From Fluctibacter halophilus (GTDB taxonomy: Bacteria > Pseudomonadota > Gammaproteobacteria > Enterobacterales > Alteromonadaceae), in the NCBI RefSeq assembly GCF_020687825.1, contig NZ_JAJEWP010000001.1, positions 606,078 to 670,077 on the forward strand: 64,000 nt of DNA. The letters are read 5' to 3'. Under the pieces are notes generated by a model. It saw only the letters and a list, made by a program, of their open reading frames with translations. It searched no databases and was not told where the DNA came from. The position numbers and the translations under genes are program-made. This document shows positions 27,810 through 37,123 of this stretch, piece by piece (position 1 is the stretch's first letter; every line of letters starts with the position of its first letter).

Positions 27810-28115
27810 ATGAGTTTGGAAACCCGCTACAACGATGACCAGTCGCACCTGACCATTTTCATGGATGAAAAATTCGATTTTGGTAAAGTGCAGGACTTTC
27901 GACAAAGCTACGGCGACTTGCCAGCTTCGGTGAAAACCATAACCGTTGACCTTGCCAATACCGAATACATGGACAGCTCGGCGCTCGGCATGTTACTCAA
28001 TATGCAAAAGAGCCTGCAAGGGAAGGTCAGTAACTTTGCCATCAGCCATTGCCGTCCTCAAGTGGCAAAAATCCTCAAAATCTCCCGCTTCGATAAAAAA
28101 TTCTCTATTTCCTGA
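27810..28115 (+). CDS. STAS-domain anti-sigma factor antagonist
   Basis: A 101-aa single STAS domain, typical of SpoIIAA/RsbV-like partner-switch proteins. The conserved site VDLANTEYMDSSALGMLL carries the phosphorylatable Ser (S56/S57). In its dephosphorylated form the protein would bind an anti-sigma or other partner. Its kinase/phosphatase is probably the multidomain gene 12 bp downstream, as in Pseudomonas HsbR-HsbA and Shewanella CrsR-CrsA. An ATG further upstream in the frame lies inside yciH antisense and is rejected; GACGAGGAAC before 27810 is a fair ribosome site. Confidence 0.9.
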   Translation: MSLETRYNDDQSHLTIFMDEKFDFGKVQDFRQSYGDLPASVKTITVDLANTEYMDSSALGMLLNMQKSLQGKVSNFAISHCRPQVAKILKISRFDKKFSIS

Positions 28116-28127
28116 GGTCGCGTCGCC

Positions 28128-29771
28128 GTGCGCATACTGATCGTTGACGATGAACCGCTGAACCGTTTCCTGCTGCTGCACATGTTGGAGGAAACCGGCT
28201 ATACCGATTGTTACGAAGCTGAATCGGGGCGGGAAGCCATCCAGTTGGCGCAGCGTATTGACCCAGACCTCGTGCTGCTCGATGTTGTAATGCCCGACAT
28301 CAGCGGTCTGGACGTGGCACCCCAATTAAAAGAATTGGCCGGTGATCTGTATCTGCCAATCATTTTTATCACCGCTTTGGACGATCAGGAAAGTCTGGCC
28401 CGTTGTCTGGAAGCCGGTGGTGATGATTTTGTGTCGAAACCCTTCGATAAAACCATACTCACCGCCAAGATACGCGCCCACGCCCGCACCCGGCAATTGA
28501 GTCGGAAAGCCACAGAGCAGAACCGTGAGCTGACGTATTTTCGCAATGGCGTGGAACGGGAACATGCCATTGTTGAGCACATATTTGCCAACGCGTTAAG
28601 CCTTGATCCGACGGTGACCCGTTTTATCGATTACCGACTGGCACCGGCCAGCAGCTTCAATGGCGATTTGTTGCTGGCCGAACCGAGTCCCAGTGGCGGA
28701 CTCTACGTGCTGATGGGCGATTTTACCGGTCATGGTCTGGCATCGGCAATCGGCGCGTTGCCGGTGGCTAGAGCATTTCAGGCCATGGCGTCAAAAGGTG
28801 TGCCGGTCGGCGAAATGGCCAGTACCATTAACCACACGCTGCTGCCATTGCTGCCTGATGACATGTTTTTCGCCGCGGTGATCCTGGAAATCAATCAACA
28901 GGGTAACCAGATAACCCTGTGGAATGGCGGGATGCCGGATGTGCTGCTGATAGAACCAAGCGGTCGGGTAAAACGCCGGTTTGAGTCGCAGCATATGGCG
29001 TTGGGAATTTTGTCGGTCAGTGAGTTTGCCGATGATGTCAGTTTTTGTGAAGCGCAGACCGGTGACCGTTTGCTGGGCTATTCCGACGGTGTGGTCGAGT
29101 CGGTCAATCAGGCTGACAGGATGCTTGGTGAGGAAGCGCTGATTGGATGGTTGTCACGTCAGCCGGACCTGTCGGTACAAGCGCTATCTGAGCGACTGGA
29201 GTCTTTCCGTGGTGAAGCAGAGCAGCAGGATGACATCACCTTGTTGTCCATCCCGTTGGCCCCGATTGAGGGCCTGAGGCGCGAGCAACAATCGGCAGTT
29301 ACGCCTTTTCAGGTCTCGGTGGTGCTTAACGCCCGCGAACTAAAATCGATCGATCCGATCCAGGACATTGTGCGCATGGTCGTTAGTCAACTGGGGATGG
29401 AACGGATTCGTTCAGATCTCTCCACAGTACTCAGCGAACTGTTTAACAATGCACTGGACCACGGTGTGTTAAAACTGTCGTCGGGGTTAAAGCAAACCAC
29501 CGACGGTTTTTTTGCCTACTTTGAGCAGCGGATGCAACGGCTTGAGGAGCTGGTAGTCGGGCAGGTAACCATCGATGTCATTTTCAACCCAGACGCACGG
29601 GAGCTGCGACTGGTGGTGTTTGACAGCGGAGACGGGTTTGACTGGCAATCATTACATGCCCAATCCGACAGCCAGACCTTTGGTCGGGGGGTGCCACTGA
29701 TCCGGGAAATCTGTCAATCCCTCGAATATTCCCACGGCGGTCGTTGTGCCACTGTGATCTTCAGGGTATAA
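28128..29771 (+). CDS. Receiver-PP2C phosphatase-HATPase kinase partner-switching regulator
   Basis: A 547-aa, three-domain cytoplasmic regulator of HsbR/CrsR type. REC at 1-120 with Asp52 (LLDVVMPD) and Lys in SKPFDK; a SpoIIE/PP2C phosphatase at about 165-385 with FNGDLL, VLMGDFTGHGLASA and GYSDGVVESVN; a C-terminal RsbW-like ATPase at about 410-547 with N-box ELFNNALDHG and FDSGDGFDW. The kinase and phosphatase act in opposite directions on a STAS protein, and the receiver decides between them. In Shewanella the homologous pair frees RpoS and in Pseudomonas it feeds flagellar/biofilm control; which applies here is unknown. Start GTG at 28128. Confidence 0.9.
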   Translation: MRILIVDDEPLNRFLLLHMLEETGYTDCYEAESGREAIQLAQRIDPDLVLLDVVMPDISGLDVAPQLKELAGDLYLPIIFITALDDQESLARCLEAGGDDFVSKPFDKTILTAKIRAHARTRQLSRKATEQNRELTYFRNGVEREHAIVEHIFANALSLDPTVTRFIDYRLAPASSFNGDLLLAEPSPSGGLYVLMGDFTGHGLASAIGALPVARAFQAMASKGVPVGEMASTINHTLLPLLPDDMFFAAVILEINQQGNQITLWNGGMPDVLLIEPSGRVKRRFESQHMALGILSVSEFADDVSFCEAQTGDRLLGYSDGVVESVNQADRMLGEEALIGWLSRQPDLSVQALSERLESFRGEAEQQDDITLLSIPLAPIEGLRREQQSAVTPFQVSVVLNARELKSIDPIQDIVRMVVSQLGMERIRSDLSTVLSELFNNALDHGVLKLSSGLKQTTDGFFAYFEQRMQRLEELVVGQVTIDVIFNPDARELRLVVFDSGDGFDWQSLHAQSDSQTFGRGVPLIREICQSLEYSHGGRCATVIFRV

Positions 29772-29817
29772 ACCGCACACACCTTTTATACATTTTCAAG
29801 ACTGACGGGAAAAACCG

Positions 29818-30270
29818 ATGCACATTCGCAAGGCTGTCTCAGCCGATCTTAACGCTCTTGTTCAATTCAATCAGGCCATGGCCCTGGAAACGGAAAATAA
29901 GCAGCTTGATAATGCCTGCCTGACCGCGGGCGTCAGGGCGGTGTTGGACAGTCAGGATAAAGGTTTCTATTTGGTCGCTGAAGTGGCGGGGGAGATCGTT
30001 GGCAGTCTGATGGTAACGTTCGAATGGAGTGATTGGCGCAATGGCACATTCTGGTGGGTGCAGAGTGTCTACATCGTGCCAGAACATCGCCGCAAGGGCA
30101 TCTACTCAGCGCTTTATCGTGAAGTGCAGACCCTGTCAGAGGATCAACCAAACGTCTGTGGCTACCGCCTGTACGTTGAAAAGGACAATCTCACCGCACA
30201 GCGCACCTATCAGGCACTGGGGATGGAAGAGACCCATTATTTGATGTTTGAAGCGTCGAAAAGCAATTGA
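29818..30270 (+). CDS. GNAT-family N-acetyltransferase
   Basis: A 150-aa GNAT protein. The acetyl-CoA binding motif A is VQSVYIVPEHRRKGIYSALYREV (R/Q-x-x-G-x-G/A form: RRKGIY), and the C-terminal part YVEKDNLTAQRTYQALGMEETHYLMF is the usual motif B. The substrate cannot be deduced. It lies 46 bp after the partner-switch regulator and 57 bp before the iron transporter operon, so the operon assignment is open. Confidence 0.88.
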   Translation: MHIRKAVSADLNALVQFNQAMALETENKQLDNACLTAGVRAVLDSQDKGFYLVAEVAGEIVGSLMVTFEWSDWRNGTFWWVQSVYIVPEHRRKGIYSALYREVQTLSEDQPNVCGYRLYVEKDNLTAQRTYQALGMEETHYLMFEASKSN

Positions 30271-30327
30271 GAACGATTTGCGTTTGAAGTAAGCTCTGCG
30301 CCTGACGATTGAATCGATGGAGTAATC

Positions 30328-31329
30328 ATGAAATACGCGCTGTTGCTGTTGATGTTAGTCACTCATTCCGTGCTGGCACAAGAGGTCAATGTCTATTCAG
30401 CCCGCAAAGAAGCATTGATAAAACCGCTGTTGGACGAGTTTTCCGCCCAGACCGGCATTAAGGTCAATCTTGTCACCGGTAAAGCGGATGCGTTGTTGAG
30501 CCGTATTCAGAATGAAGGGGAGTTCAGCCCCGCTGATTTGCTGCTGACCACCGATGTTGGCCGTCTGGTGCGCGCCAAAGCGCTGGGCTTGACCCAGGCC
30601 ACAGATATCCCCGAAGTGGCAGCGGTTGTACCCGCCAATCTGCGCGATGAACAAGGCCACTGGGTGAGCCTGACATTGCGCGCCCGGCCAATCATGTATG
30701 CTGCAGATCGGGTTGATCCGGCAGCATTGTCGCGCATGGAAGATTTGGCCAAGCCTGAATGGAAAGGACGGGTCTGTGTGCGTTCATCCAACAATATCTA
30801 CAATCAATCACTGGTGGCGGCAATGCTAAGCCAGGTGGGTGAACAGCAGACGTTGCAGTGGGCCAAAGGGCTGGTGAGTAATTTTGCCCGTGACCCCAAA
30901 GGCGGCGATCGGGACCAAATTAAGGCGGTTGCTGCAGGGCAGTGTGATGTGGCAATTGCCAATACCTATTACCTCGCCGGTATGCTGACGAGTAGCGACA
31001 GTACTGCCCGTGAACTGGCCCAGCAGGTCAAGGTCCTGTGGCCAAACCAACAGGATCGTGGTGCACACATTAACGTGTCGGGTGCCACGGTGCTGAAACA
31101 CGCACCCAATGCAGCGCTGGCCCATCAACTGCTGGCCTTTATGCTGACCGAAAACAGTCAGGCCTGGTATGCCACCGCCAATCACGAATACCCGGTGCGC
31201 GAGGGCGTCGAGTGGAGTGATGTACTGCAGTCTTTTGGCACCTTCAAAGGCGAAGAGATTGCCTTGCCAGAGGTAGGAGAGCGCAACGCTCAGGCGGTTA
31301 CCTTGATGGACAAGGCCGGTTGGAGATAA
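30328..31329 (+). CDS. Fe(3+) ABC transporter substrate-binding protein (FbpA/FutA type)
   Basis: Periplasmic ferric-ion binding protein, 333 aa, with a signal peptide (about 1-17, ending SVLAQ). The mature N-terminus VNVYSARKEALIKPLLDEF is characteristic of the FutA/FbpA group, and the tyrosine pair in IANTYYLAGML is the usual iron-ligand site. First gene of a three-gene importer operon; the permease begins 6 bp later. No clear Fur box was recognised in the short upstream gap. Confidence 0.9.
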   Translation: MKYALLLLMLVTHSVLAQEVNVYSARKEALIKPLLDEFSAQTGIKVNLVTGKADALLSRIQNEGEFSPADLLLTTDVGRLVRAKALGLTQATDIPEVAAVVPANLRDEQGHWVSLTLRARPIMYAADRVDPAALSRMEDLAKPEWKGRVCVRSSNNIYNQSLVAAMLSQVGEQQTLQWAKGLVSNFARDPKGGDRDQIKAVAAGQCDVAIANTYYLAGMLTSSDSTARELAQQVKVLWPNQQDRGAHINVSGATVLKHAPNAALAHQLLAFMLTENSQAWYATANHEYPVREGVEWSDVLQSFGTFKGEEIALPEVGERNAQAVTLMDKAGWR

Positions 31330-31335
31330 GCCCCG

Positions 31336-32991
31336 TTGTCTAGCACGCCTTCGCGTGCCCTTGTTAGGTTAAATCCATGGCGGCTGCTGCTGCAGCTGCT
31401 GTGCGTCGTACTGTGCCTGCCGTTTGTGACATTGCTGCTCAGTTGGGCAGTTCCTCAATGGTCGCTTTGGCAACACCTCAGTGAACATGTGTTGTGGGAC
31501 TACATCAGTACCACACTGTTGCTGGGCTTTGGGGTAGGGATCGGTAGCCTCACGTTGGGTGGTGCGGCTGCCTGGTGTATTGCCCGCTACCGGTTTGTTG
31601 GCCACGGCGTGTTGTCGTGGTTATTGCTGTTACCGCTGGCCATGCCAGCGTACATTATTGCCTATACCTATACAGGCATGTTGGATGTCGCAGGGCCTGT
31701 GCAAGCGGCATTGCGAAATCTTACCGGTTGGCAGCTGGGCGGTTATTGGTTCCCGGATATACGTTCTCTCAGCGGTGCAGTCATCATGCTGTCACTGGTG
31801 CTGTATCCCTATGTTTACCTGCTGGCCCGCAACGCGTTTGCCGATCAGGCCGCCTCCCTTGCTGAGGTAAGCCGCAGTCTGGGTTTATCCCAGTGGCAGA
31901 CCTTCTGGCGGGTAACCGTCCCTCTGGCCCGACCGGCGTTGCTGGCGGGTACAGCGCTGGCCATGATGGAAGCCTTTGCTGACTACGGCACTGTTCAATA
32001 CTTTGGCCTCAACACCTTTACTACCGGTATTTTTCGCACCTGGTTTGGGATGGGCAATACCTGGGGGGCAGCGCAACTGTCGTCGCTGCTCGGTGTGTTC
32101 GTGTTATTGCTGCTGCTGTGGGAGCGTCATTCCCGACGTCACCTGACCGTCTATCAGAGTCGCGCCACCGGGCGCAAAGTGGCACCGCTGGTATTGTCGG
32201 GCTGGCGAGGGGTTGGGGTTGCCTGTCTGTGTGCATTGTTACCCGCAGTTGGCTTTCTGATCCCCGCCGTACAACTGGCCAGTTGGGTGTGGCAGTCCCA
32301 TCAACAATGGCAATGGCAGGACTTTACAACGCTGGCGTTGAACAGCGTCATGCTGGCCCTGGCCAGTGCGATGCTGATTGTCACTCTGGCGCTGGCATTG
32401 GCCTACGGACGGCGACTGTTCGCGACCAAGGTGTATCGGGCGCAACTGCAACTGACCGTGTTAGGGTATGCGTTGCCCGGCACCGTGTTGGCCGTTGGCG
32501 CCTTGTTGCCATTGGGCATGGCGGATCGGGGCATCAATCACATCTGGCGTTATGTCACCGGCGATACTGTGGGCTTGGTATTATCCGGTACGCTGTTTGC
32601 GCTGATATTGGTGTATACCGTGCGTTTTATTACCGTGGCGTTCCACAATGTTGACACCGGCTTAAATCGTATCACGCCGGACATGGACAGAGCGGCCCGT
32701 TCCCTCGGTCATGGTCCGTTGTCGGTGCTGCGCAGGATCCACTTACCGTTGTTGCGCAACAGTGTATTGGCCGCCTTACTGTTGGTGTTTGTGGATGTAC
32801 TCAAAGAGCTGCCTGCCACCCTGATCCTGCGCCCGTTTAATTTTAATACCCTGGCGGTGAAGGCCTATGAACTGGCCTCTGATGAGCGTCTGACCCAGGC
32901 TGCACTGCCGGCTTTGACGATCGTATTAGTGGGATTAGTTCCTGTCGTACTGTTAACCCGGGCAATGAAGCCATCCAAGGAGAATCGTTGA
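31336..32991 (+). CDS. Fe(3+) ABC transporter permease, fused two-module type (FbpB)
   Basis: A 551-aa inner-membrane permease holding two tandem BPD_transp_1 modules of about six helices each, as in FbpB/SfuB. The two EAA loops are visible: SLAEVSRSLGLSQWQTFWRVTVPLARPALLAG in the first half and DRAARSLGHGPLSVLRRIHLPLLRNSVLAA in the second. Start TTG at 31336, 6 bp after the binding-protein stop; the ATPase start follows after one base, so translation is coupled. Confidence 0.9.
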   Translation: MSSTPSRALVRLNPWRLLLQLLCVVLCLPFVTLLLSWAVPQWSLWQHLSEHVLWDYISTTLLLGFGVGIGSLTLGGAAAWCIARYRFVGHGVLSWLLLLPLAMPAYIIAYTYTGMLDVAGPVQAALRNLTGWQLGGYWFPDIRSLSGAVIMLSLVLYPYVYLLARNAFADQAASLAEVSRSLGLSQWQTFWRVTVPLARPALLAGTALAMMEAFADYGTVQYFGLNTFTTGIFRTWFGMGNTWGAAQLSSLLGVFVLLLLLWERHSRRHLTVYQSRATGRKVAPLVLSGWRGVGVACLCALLPAVGFLIPAVQLASWVWQSHQQWQWQDFTTLALNSVMLALASAMLIVTLALALAYGRRLFATKVYRAQLQLTVLGYALPGTVLAVGALLPLGMADRGINHIWRYVTGDTVGLVLSGTLFALILVYTVRFITVAFHNVDTGLNRITPDMDRAARSLGHGPLSVLRRIHLPLLRNSVLAALLLVFVDVLKELPATLILRPFNFNTLAVKAYELASDERLTQAALPALTIVLVGLVPVVLLTRAMKPSKENR

Positions 32992-32992
32992 T

Positions 32993-34018
32993 ATGCTGGA
33001 GCTGGAGCAGGTCTGCCTGGCCTACAATAACAACACGGTGGTAGAGGACGTCAGTTTTACACTGCCCAGAGGCAGCATCGGCTGTTTGCTGGGGTCATCA
33101 GGCAGCGGTAAATCCACCTTGCTGCGCGGTATTGCTGGCTTTGAATCCTTAACCTCTGGCCGAATAGTCCTCAATCAGCGGGTAGTGAGTCACGGTACAA
33201 CCCACATTGCGCCGGAGCATCGCCGGGTAGCAATGGTGTTTCAGGACTTTGCCTTGTTTCCCCATCTGACCTGCCTGCAGAATGTAACGTTTGGATTGCA
33301 GGCAATGGCTGAGCAAGAGCGCATTGCCATTGCCCAACGTCAACTGGCAATGGTGGGCTTGCAAGCCTATGCAGAAGCTTATCCTCACGCCCTTTCCGGC
33401 GGACAACAGCAACGGGTCGCACTGGCCCGTGCACTGGCCACATCACCGGATGTGCTGCTGCTGGATGAGCCTTTTTCCAGCCTGGATGCCGGGTTAAGGG
33501 ACTCGCTGGCGCGAGAGGTCAGGCAGCTGATCAAAGACGCCGGTATTACGGCGTTGCTGGTTACCCATGATCAACAGGAAGCGTTTGCCTTTGCTGATCA
33601 CATCGGTGTCATGCATCAGGGACAATTGCAGCAGTGGGCCACAGCTTATGAGTTGTACCACCGACCCGCCACGGCGTTTGTGGCTAACTTTGTCGGTCAG
33701 GGCGTGTTTATCCCGGGCAGTGCCCAGGGTGGTTCGGTCAATACGGTGCTGGGCACATTCCGACTGGCCCATCCTCATGAAGAGCAAGGCCCTGTGCGGG
33801 TTTTGATCCGTCCTGATGATATCGTACATGATGACCACAGCCCTTATCAGGCGAGGGTCGTGCGGCGAGCCTTTCGTGGTGCCCATATCCAATATGAACT
33901 GGCACTGGATGATCAGACCCGGGTGTTGTGTCTGGCGCCCAGCCACCATGATCACCCGGTGGATGCCCGGTTTGGGATCCGGGTGGACCTGGAACATGTG
34001 GTGGTGTTCAAGCCGTAA
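32993..34018 (+). CDS. Fe(3+) ABC transporter ATP-binding protein (FbpC)
   Basis: A 341-aa ABC ATPase that powers the ferric importer at the inner membrane. Walker A GSSGSGKST at about 38-46, signature LSGGQQQRVALARAL, Walker B VLLLDEPFSSLD, switch His in VTHDQQEAF. The C-terminal 100 residues form the TOBE-like regulatory part seen in FbpC. RBS AAGGAG. Ends the operon; a bidirectional terminator follows. Confidence 0.92.
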   Translation: MLELEQVCLAYNNNTVVEDVSFTLPRGSIGCLLGSSGSGKSTLLRGIAGFESLTSGRIVLNQRVVSHGTTHIAPEHRRVAMVFQDFALFPHLTCLQNVTFGLQAMAEQERIAIAQRQLAMVGLQAYAEAYPHALSGGQQQRVALARALATSPDVLLLDEPFSSLDAGLRDSLAREVRQLIKDAGITALLVTHDQQEAFAFADHIGVMHQGQLQQWATAYELYHRPATAFVANFVGQGVFIPGSAQGGSVNTVLGTFRLAHPHEEQGPVRVLIRPDDIVHDDHSPYQARVVRRAFRGAHIQYELALDDQTRVLCLAPSHHDHPVDARFGIRVDLEHVVVFKP

Positions 34019-34032
34019 TTCAGCGCAAAAAA

Positions 34033-34058
34033 AAGCCAGTCTAGAGACTGGCTTTTTT
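34033..34058. terminator. Bidirectional terminator between the iron transporter and TonB receptor
   Basis: AAGCCAGTC-TAGA-GACTGGCTT with T runs on both strands, between convergent genes. Confidence 0.92.
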
Positions 34059-34071
34059 ACGTTAGCAGGGT

Positions 34072-36732
34072 TTAAAAGCGCTTTTTCACCGTAATGCCGA
34101 AGGTTGCAGGCTCGGCAACATAGGCGTTCATCTTGCCCTCCTGGATGGGGGTATTGAAGTTGGTACGGTTGATGTAGTCCTCATCCGTGACATTGCGACC
34201 CCACAGGATCACGTCGGTGTCATAATCCGAGAAGTTCATGTAGAAGCGCAGGTTAAGCACGTTATAGGAGTCCTGAACCGCGTAAGGATCATTACTGCCA
34301 TCCAGTATGACTTCACCGGTGTGACTGTATTCCGCCAACACGTACGCGTAAATGTCGTCGCTCAGCTCGAAATGCTGTTTAACACTCAGTACGGCGTAGT
34401 TCTTCGGCTCACCGCCGGGGCGATCACCGGAGCGGTTACAGTAAGGGTTAGGATTGGCCGGATCGGTGCTTTCCTGACCAGGATCCACGATCCCGGTGTG
34501 CCATGTGTAGGCAACCCAGCAGTTGCCTCGCTCGAAACGCTTATACTCTGCATCTACCAGGGCATAGCTCAACTTCACTTCAAGGTTGTCGGTGGGTAAC
34601 CACACGGTTTCCAGTTCGAAACCATTGATCTCATAGTCACCGGCGTTTTGCAGGTTGAAACCGTTACCGGTAAAGGTATTGGCCTGGAAGTCATCAACCG
34701 TGGTGTGATGGGCGGCAAAGTTGACCCGCACGTCTTGTTCCGGGAAGTCTTTCTTCAGACCCAGTTCATAGGAGGTTGAGGTTTCAGCATCGAAAATGGG
34801 TTCAAACCCGTTTGCGATACGGTCGGTATTGGTACCACCGGATTTATAGCCTGTGCCGACGGAGGCGTACCATAAGGTGTTGTTGTCCGGTTGGTAGCTG
34901 AGTTTCAACGTGCCGGTGATTTGATCATCCGGCAGTGTTGCGTTGATATCCGGGCGAGTGGCGGTGGTGGCACCCAGCGCCTGGAATCCCCAGCCCGGCG
35001 TTTGGAAGGGCACCAGCGCCTGCAAGGCTTGCTGACCTTCCGGCGTCATGATGTCTATCTGACCCAGCGCGATACCTTGCAGAACAGCGCCTGCCACACC
35101 TGCGCCATAGATCAGGGTACCGGGGACAATGCTTTCAGGCACCGTCGGGTCGCCGATACTGTTGAAGAAGGTCGGGAAGGGTGTGCCGCCAGGCAGGTTT
35201 TCTTCAAATACCGTGCTCAGCTCTTTGTCTTCATCGGTGTAACGCAATCCCGCCGTGAGTGTCCATTGATCATTGAGCTGATAGTCAAACTGGCCAAAAA
35301 TGGCGTAGCTCTTATGTTCCTGTTCGGCGCGATGATCGAAACCCGTGCCGGCCGGTGCTGCATCGGCAACCGGTGCAATCAGGCCACCGGTAGCAGCACT
35401 GAGGCCGTTGATTCCATTGAACAAATCATCCAATGCGCCCTGGAAGTTGGCAAGGTAGAATTCGTTGAAATAGGTGTCGGTGAACAGGCTGTAGTCCAGA
35501 TCCAGATCCTGGGTGAAATAGTAGGCACCGATGATGGCATTCAGGTTTTCACTGGTGTAGTCGATGCGCAGTTCCTGGGAAAAGGATTCCTGCGAGGCAT
35601 CATTGGTGGTTCCGAACAGCTCCGCCTGGGTGAAGTCACTGTCGATGGTGTCGTAGGAATCGAACTTACGCAGCGCTGAAATCGATACCAGGGTGTAGTT
35701 GTCATTGATGTCATAGGTCAGCTCAGCCGACAGACCGCGATCCTTCATGCGTGATTCAGGCAGAAACGATACCGCAGTCACCCGGTCGAAGAAGTCATCA
35801 CCACCGTTCAATACCGTGGCGTTAAAGGGAGGGCCTGCCAGGAACGCATCGGACCCAAATTTTCCAGGGATTTCACGGGCCATGAAGTTACTGACCTGCA
35901 CCGGTGCACCGCAACAGATTTCATCGATTTCGGCATAGTCGGCAATCACACGTAGCGTGAGATCGTCGTTGGGCGTATACAACGCCTGCAGGCGGGCGCC
36001 CCAACGGTCACGATCGTTGATCACATCATCGCCGAAAGTTACATCGCTGATGATGCCGTCGCGCTGACTGCTAAACGCGGTTACCCGAAAGGCCAGTACA
36101 TCTTCAATCGCTGAAAAAGACGTGGCGCCGGATAAATTCAACAGGCCATAGTTGCCAACCGTTGCTTCAACGAAACTGTCGTCGCCGTCATGGCTGGGTT
36201 TTACGGTACGTATCAGTACCGCACCGGATGGCGTATTTTTGCCGAACAATGTGCCTTGCGGGCCGCGCAGTACTTCAACGGCTTCGACATCGACCAGATT
36301 GTTGATCATTGAGTTCTGGCGTGCACGATACACCCCGTCAACGTACAGACCGACAGAAGATTCCAGACCAAAGTTCTGTGATGACGTGCCGACGCCGCGA
36401 ATTGAGAAACTGGAATTGGTAGCGCTCTGGCTCTGGAACGCACCGAGGCCGGGCACATTGGTCTGCAAATCGTAGATATCTTTAATTACCGACTCGCTCA
36501 TTTCATCACCGGTAAACGCGGTGACTGCAACCGGCACTTCCTGCAGGTTTTGGGCGCGCTTCTGGGCGGTGATTACGATGGTTTCAAGGCCTTCTTTGGC
36601 AGGTTTGCTGTCGGGGGCTTGCGCGTCATCGGCTTGTTGGGCCAACCCTTGGGGTACCGCTGCGGCAAAGCTCAGCGCGATGGTCGCCGCCAGCAGGGAA
36701 GGGCGTAGGGTACGGGGACTCGACTTGATCAT
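34072..36732 (-). CDS. TonB-dependent receptor 1
   Basis: Outer-membrane active transporter of 886 aa: signal peptide about 1-31 (AAAVPQGLAQ), TonB box region LETIVITAQKR at about 50, plug domain (VPVAVTAFTGDEM ... VEVLRGPQGTLFGKNTPSGAVLIRT), then a 22-strand barrel ending in aromatic Phe (ATFGITVKKRF). The plug sequence type is common in marine Alteromonadales and sphingomonads for uptake of complex organics as well as siderophores. It faces the iron importer tail to tail, so linkage is not proof of iron as substrate. A CC pair in an early extracellular loop region (DEICCGAP) is unusual. Substrate unknown. Confidence 0.92.
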   Translation of the reverse strand: MIKSSPRTLRPSLLAATIALSFAAAVPQGLAQQADDAQAPDSKPAKEGLETIVITAQKRAQNLQEVPVAVTAFTGDEMSESVIKDIYDLQTNVPGLGAFQSQSATNSSFSIRGVGTSSQNFGLESSVGLYVDGVYRARQNSMINNLVDVEAVEVLRGPQGTLFGKNTPSGAVLIRTVKPSHDGDDSFVEATVGNYGLLNLSGATSFSAIEDVLAFRVTAFSSQRDGIISDVTFGDDVINDRDRWGARLQALYTPNDDLTLRVIADYAEIDEICCGAPVQVSNFMAREIPGKFGSDAFLAGPPFNATVLNGGDDFFDRVTAVSFLPESRMKDRGLSAELTYDINDNYTLVSISALRKFDSYDTIDSDFTQAELFGTTNDASQESFSQELRIDYTSENLNAIIGAYYFTQDLDLDYSLFTDTYFNEFYLANFQGALDDLFNGINGLSAATGGLIAPVADAAPAGTGFDHRAEQEHKSYAIFGQFDYQLNDQWTLTAGLRYTDEDKELSTVFEENLPGGTPFPTFFNSIGDPTVPESIVPGTLIYGAGVAGAVLQGIALGQIDIMTPEGQQALQALVPFQTPGWGFQALGATTATRPDINATLPDDQITGTLKLSYQPDNNTLWYASVGTGYKSGGTNTDRIANGFEPIFDAETSTSYELGLKKDFPEQDVRVNFAAHHTTVDDFQANTFTGNGFNLQNAGDYEINGFELETVWLPTDNLEVKLSYALVDAEYKRFERGNCWVAYTWHTGIVDPGQESTDPANPNPYCNRSGDRPGGEPKNYAVLSVKQHFELSDDIYAYVLAEYSHTGEVILDGSNDPYAVQDSYNVLNLRFYMNFSDYDTDVILWGRNVTDEDYINRTNFNTPIQEGKMNAYVAEPATFGITVKKRF

Positions 36733-37123
36733 GGCGTGTTCTCTTATTGTTATCCTGTTGGGTCATTCTGTGCGACAGTTATGACCGGCATGTGTCAGTA
36801 CGTGATTGTTTTTCTGATGTATTTTTAACTCATCGTACCAATAGAAACCTAAAGGGTTTGGGGCTAAAAGTAAATTCAATGTTAATGGCCTGTTAATCTG
36901 CGAGTGGCTTCATCACTACGGCTGGTAGTTTCCTAACATATTGAAAAATAATGATAAATGTCGGTTGATGAGGGTGAGTGGTATAGCCATTTTTAATACT
37001 AATGAAAATCTATTATTACAATTAATTCCACTTATAGTTGTGGAATGTCTAAGATGCTTCCATGCTGTTTGATACGGTTTTACCGGACGACACCGGCTCG
37101 GTTTGTCCACCCTGGAGAACGCC
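36733..37123. other. Divergent intergenic region, TonB receptor 1 / acyl-CoA dehydrogenase
   Basis: 391 bp, AT-rich in its middle (36830-37040). It must carry both divergent promoters. I see no RNA gene; the only clear structure is the inverted repeat at 37025-37046 listed separately. Confidence 0.5.
37025..37046. promoter_or_regulatory. Inverted repeat upstream of acyl-CoA dehydrogenase
   Basis: Perfect 7-bp arms ATTCCAC-N8-GTGGAAT, 78 bp before the acyl-CoA dehydrogenase start. The symmetry and size suit a TetR- or LysR-type operator. It does not match the PsrA or LiuR sites I know. Confidence 0.35.

Noticed and set aside
34072..36732. Assigning TonB receptor 1 to ferric siderophore uptake because of the adjacent Fe3+ importer
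   Set aside because: The genes are convergent with a terminator between, no Fur box was recognised, and the receptor type is also used for non-iron substrates.
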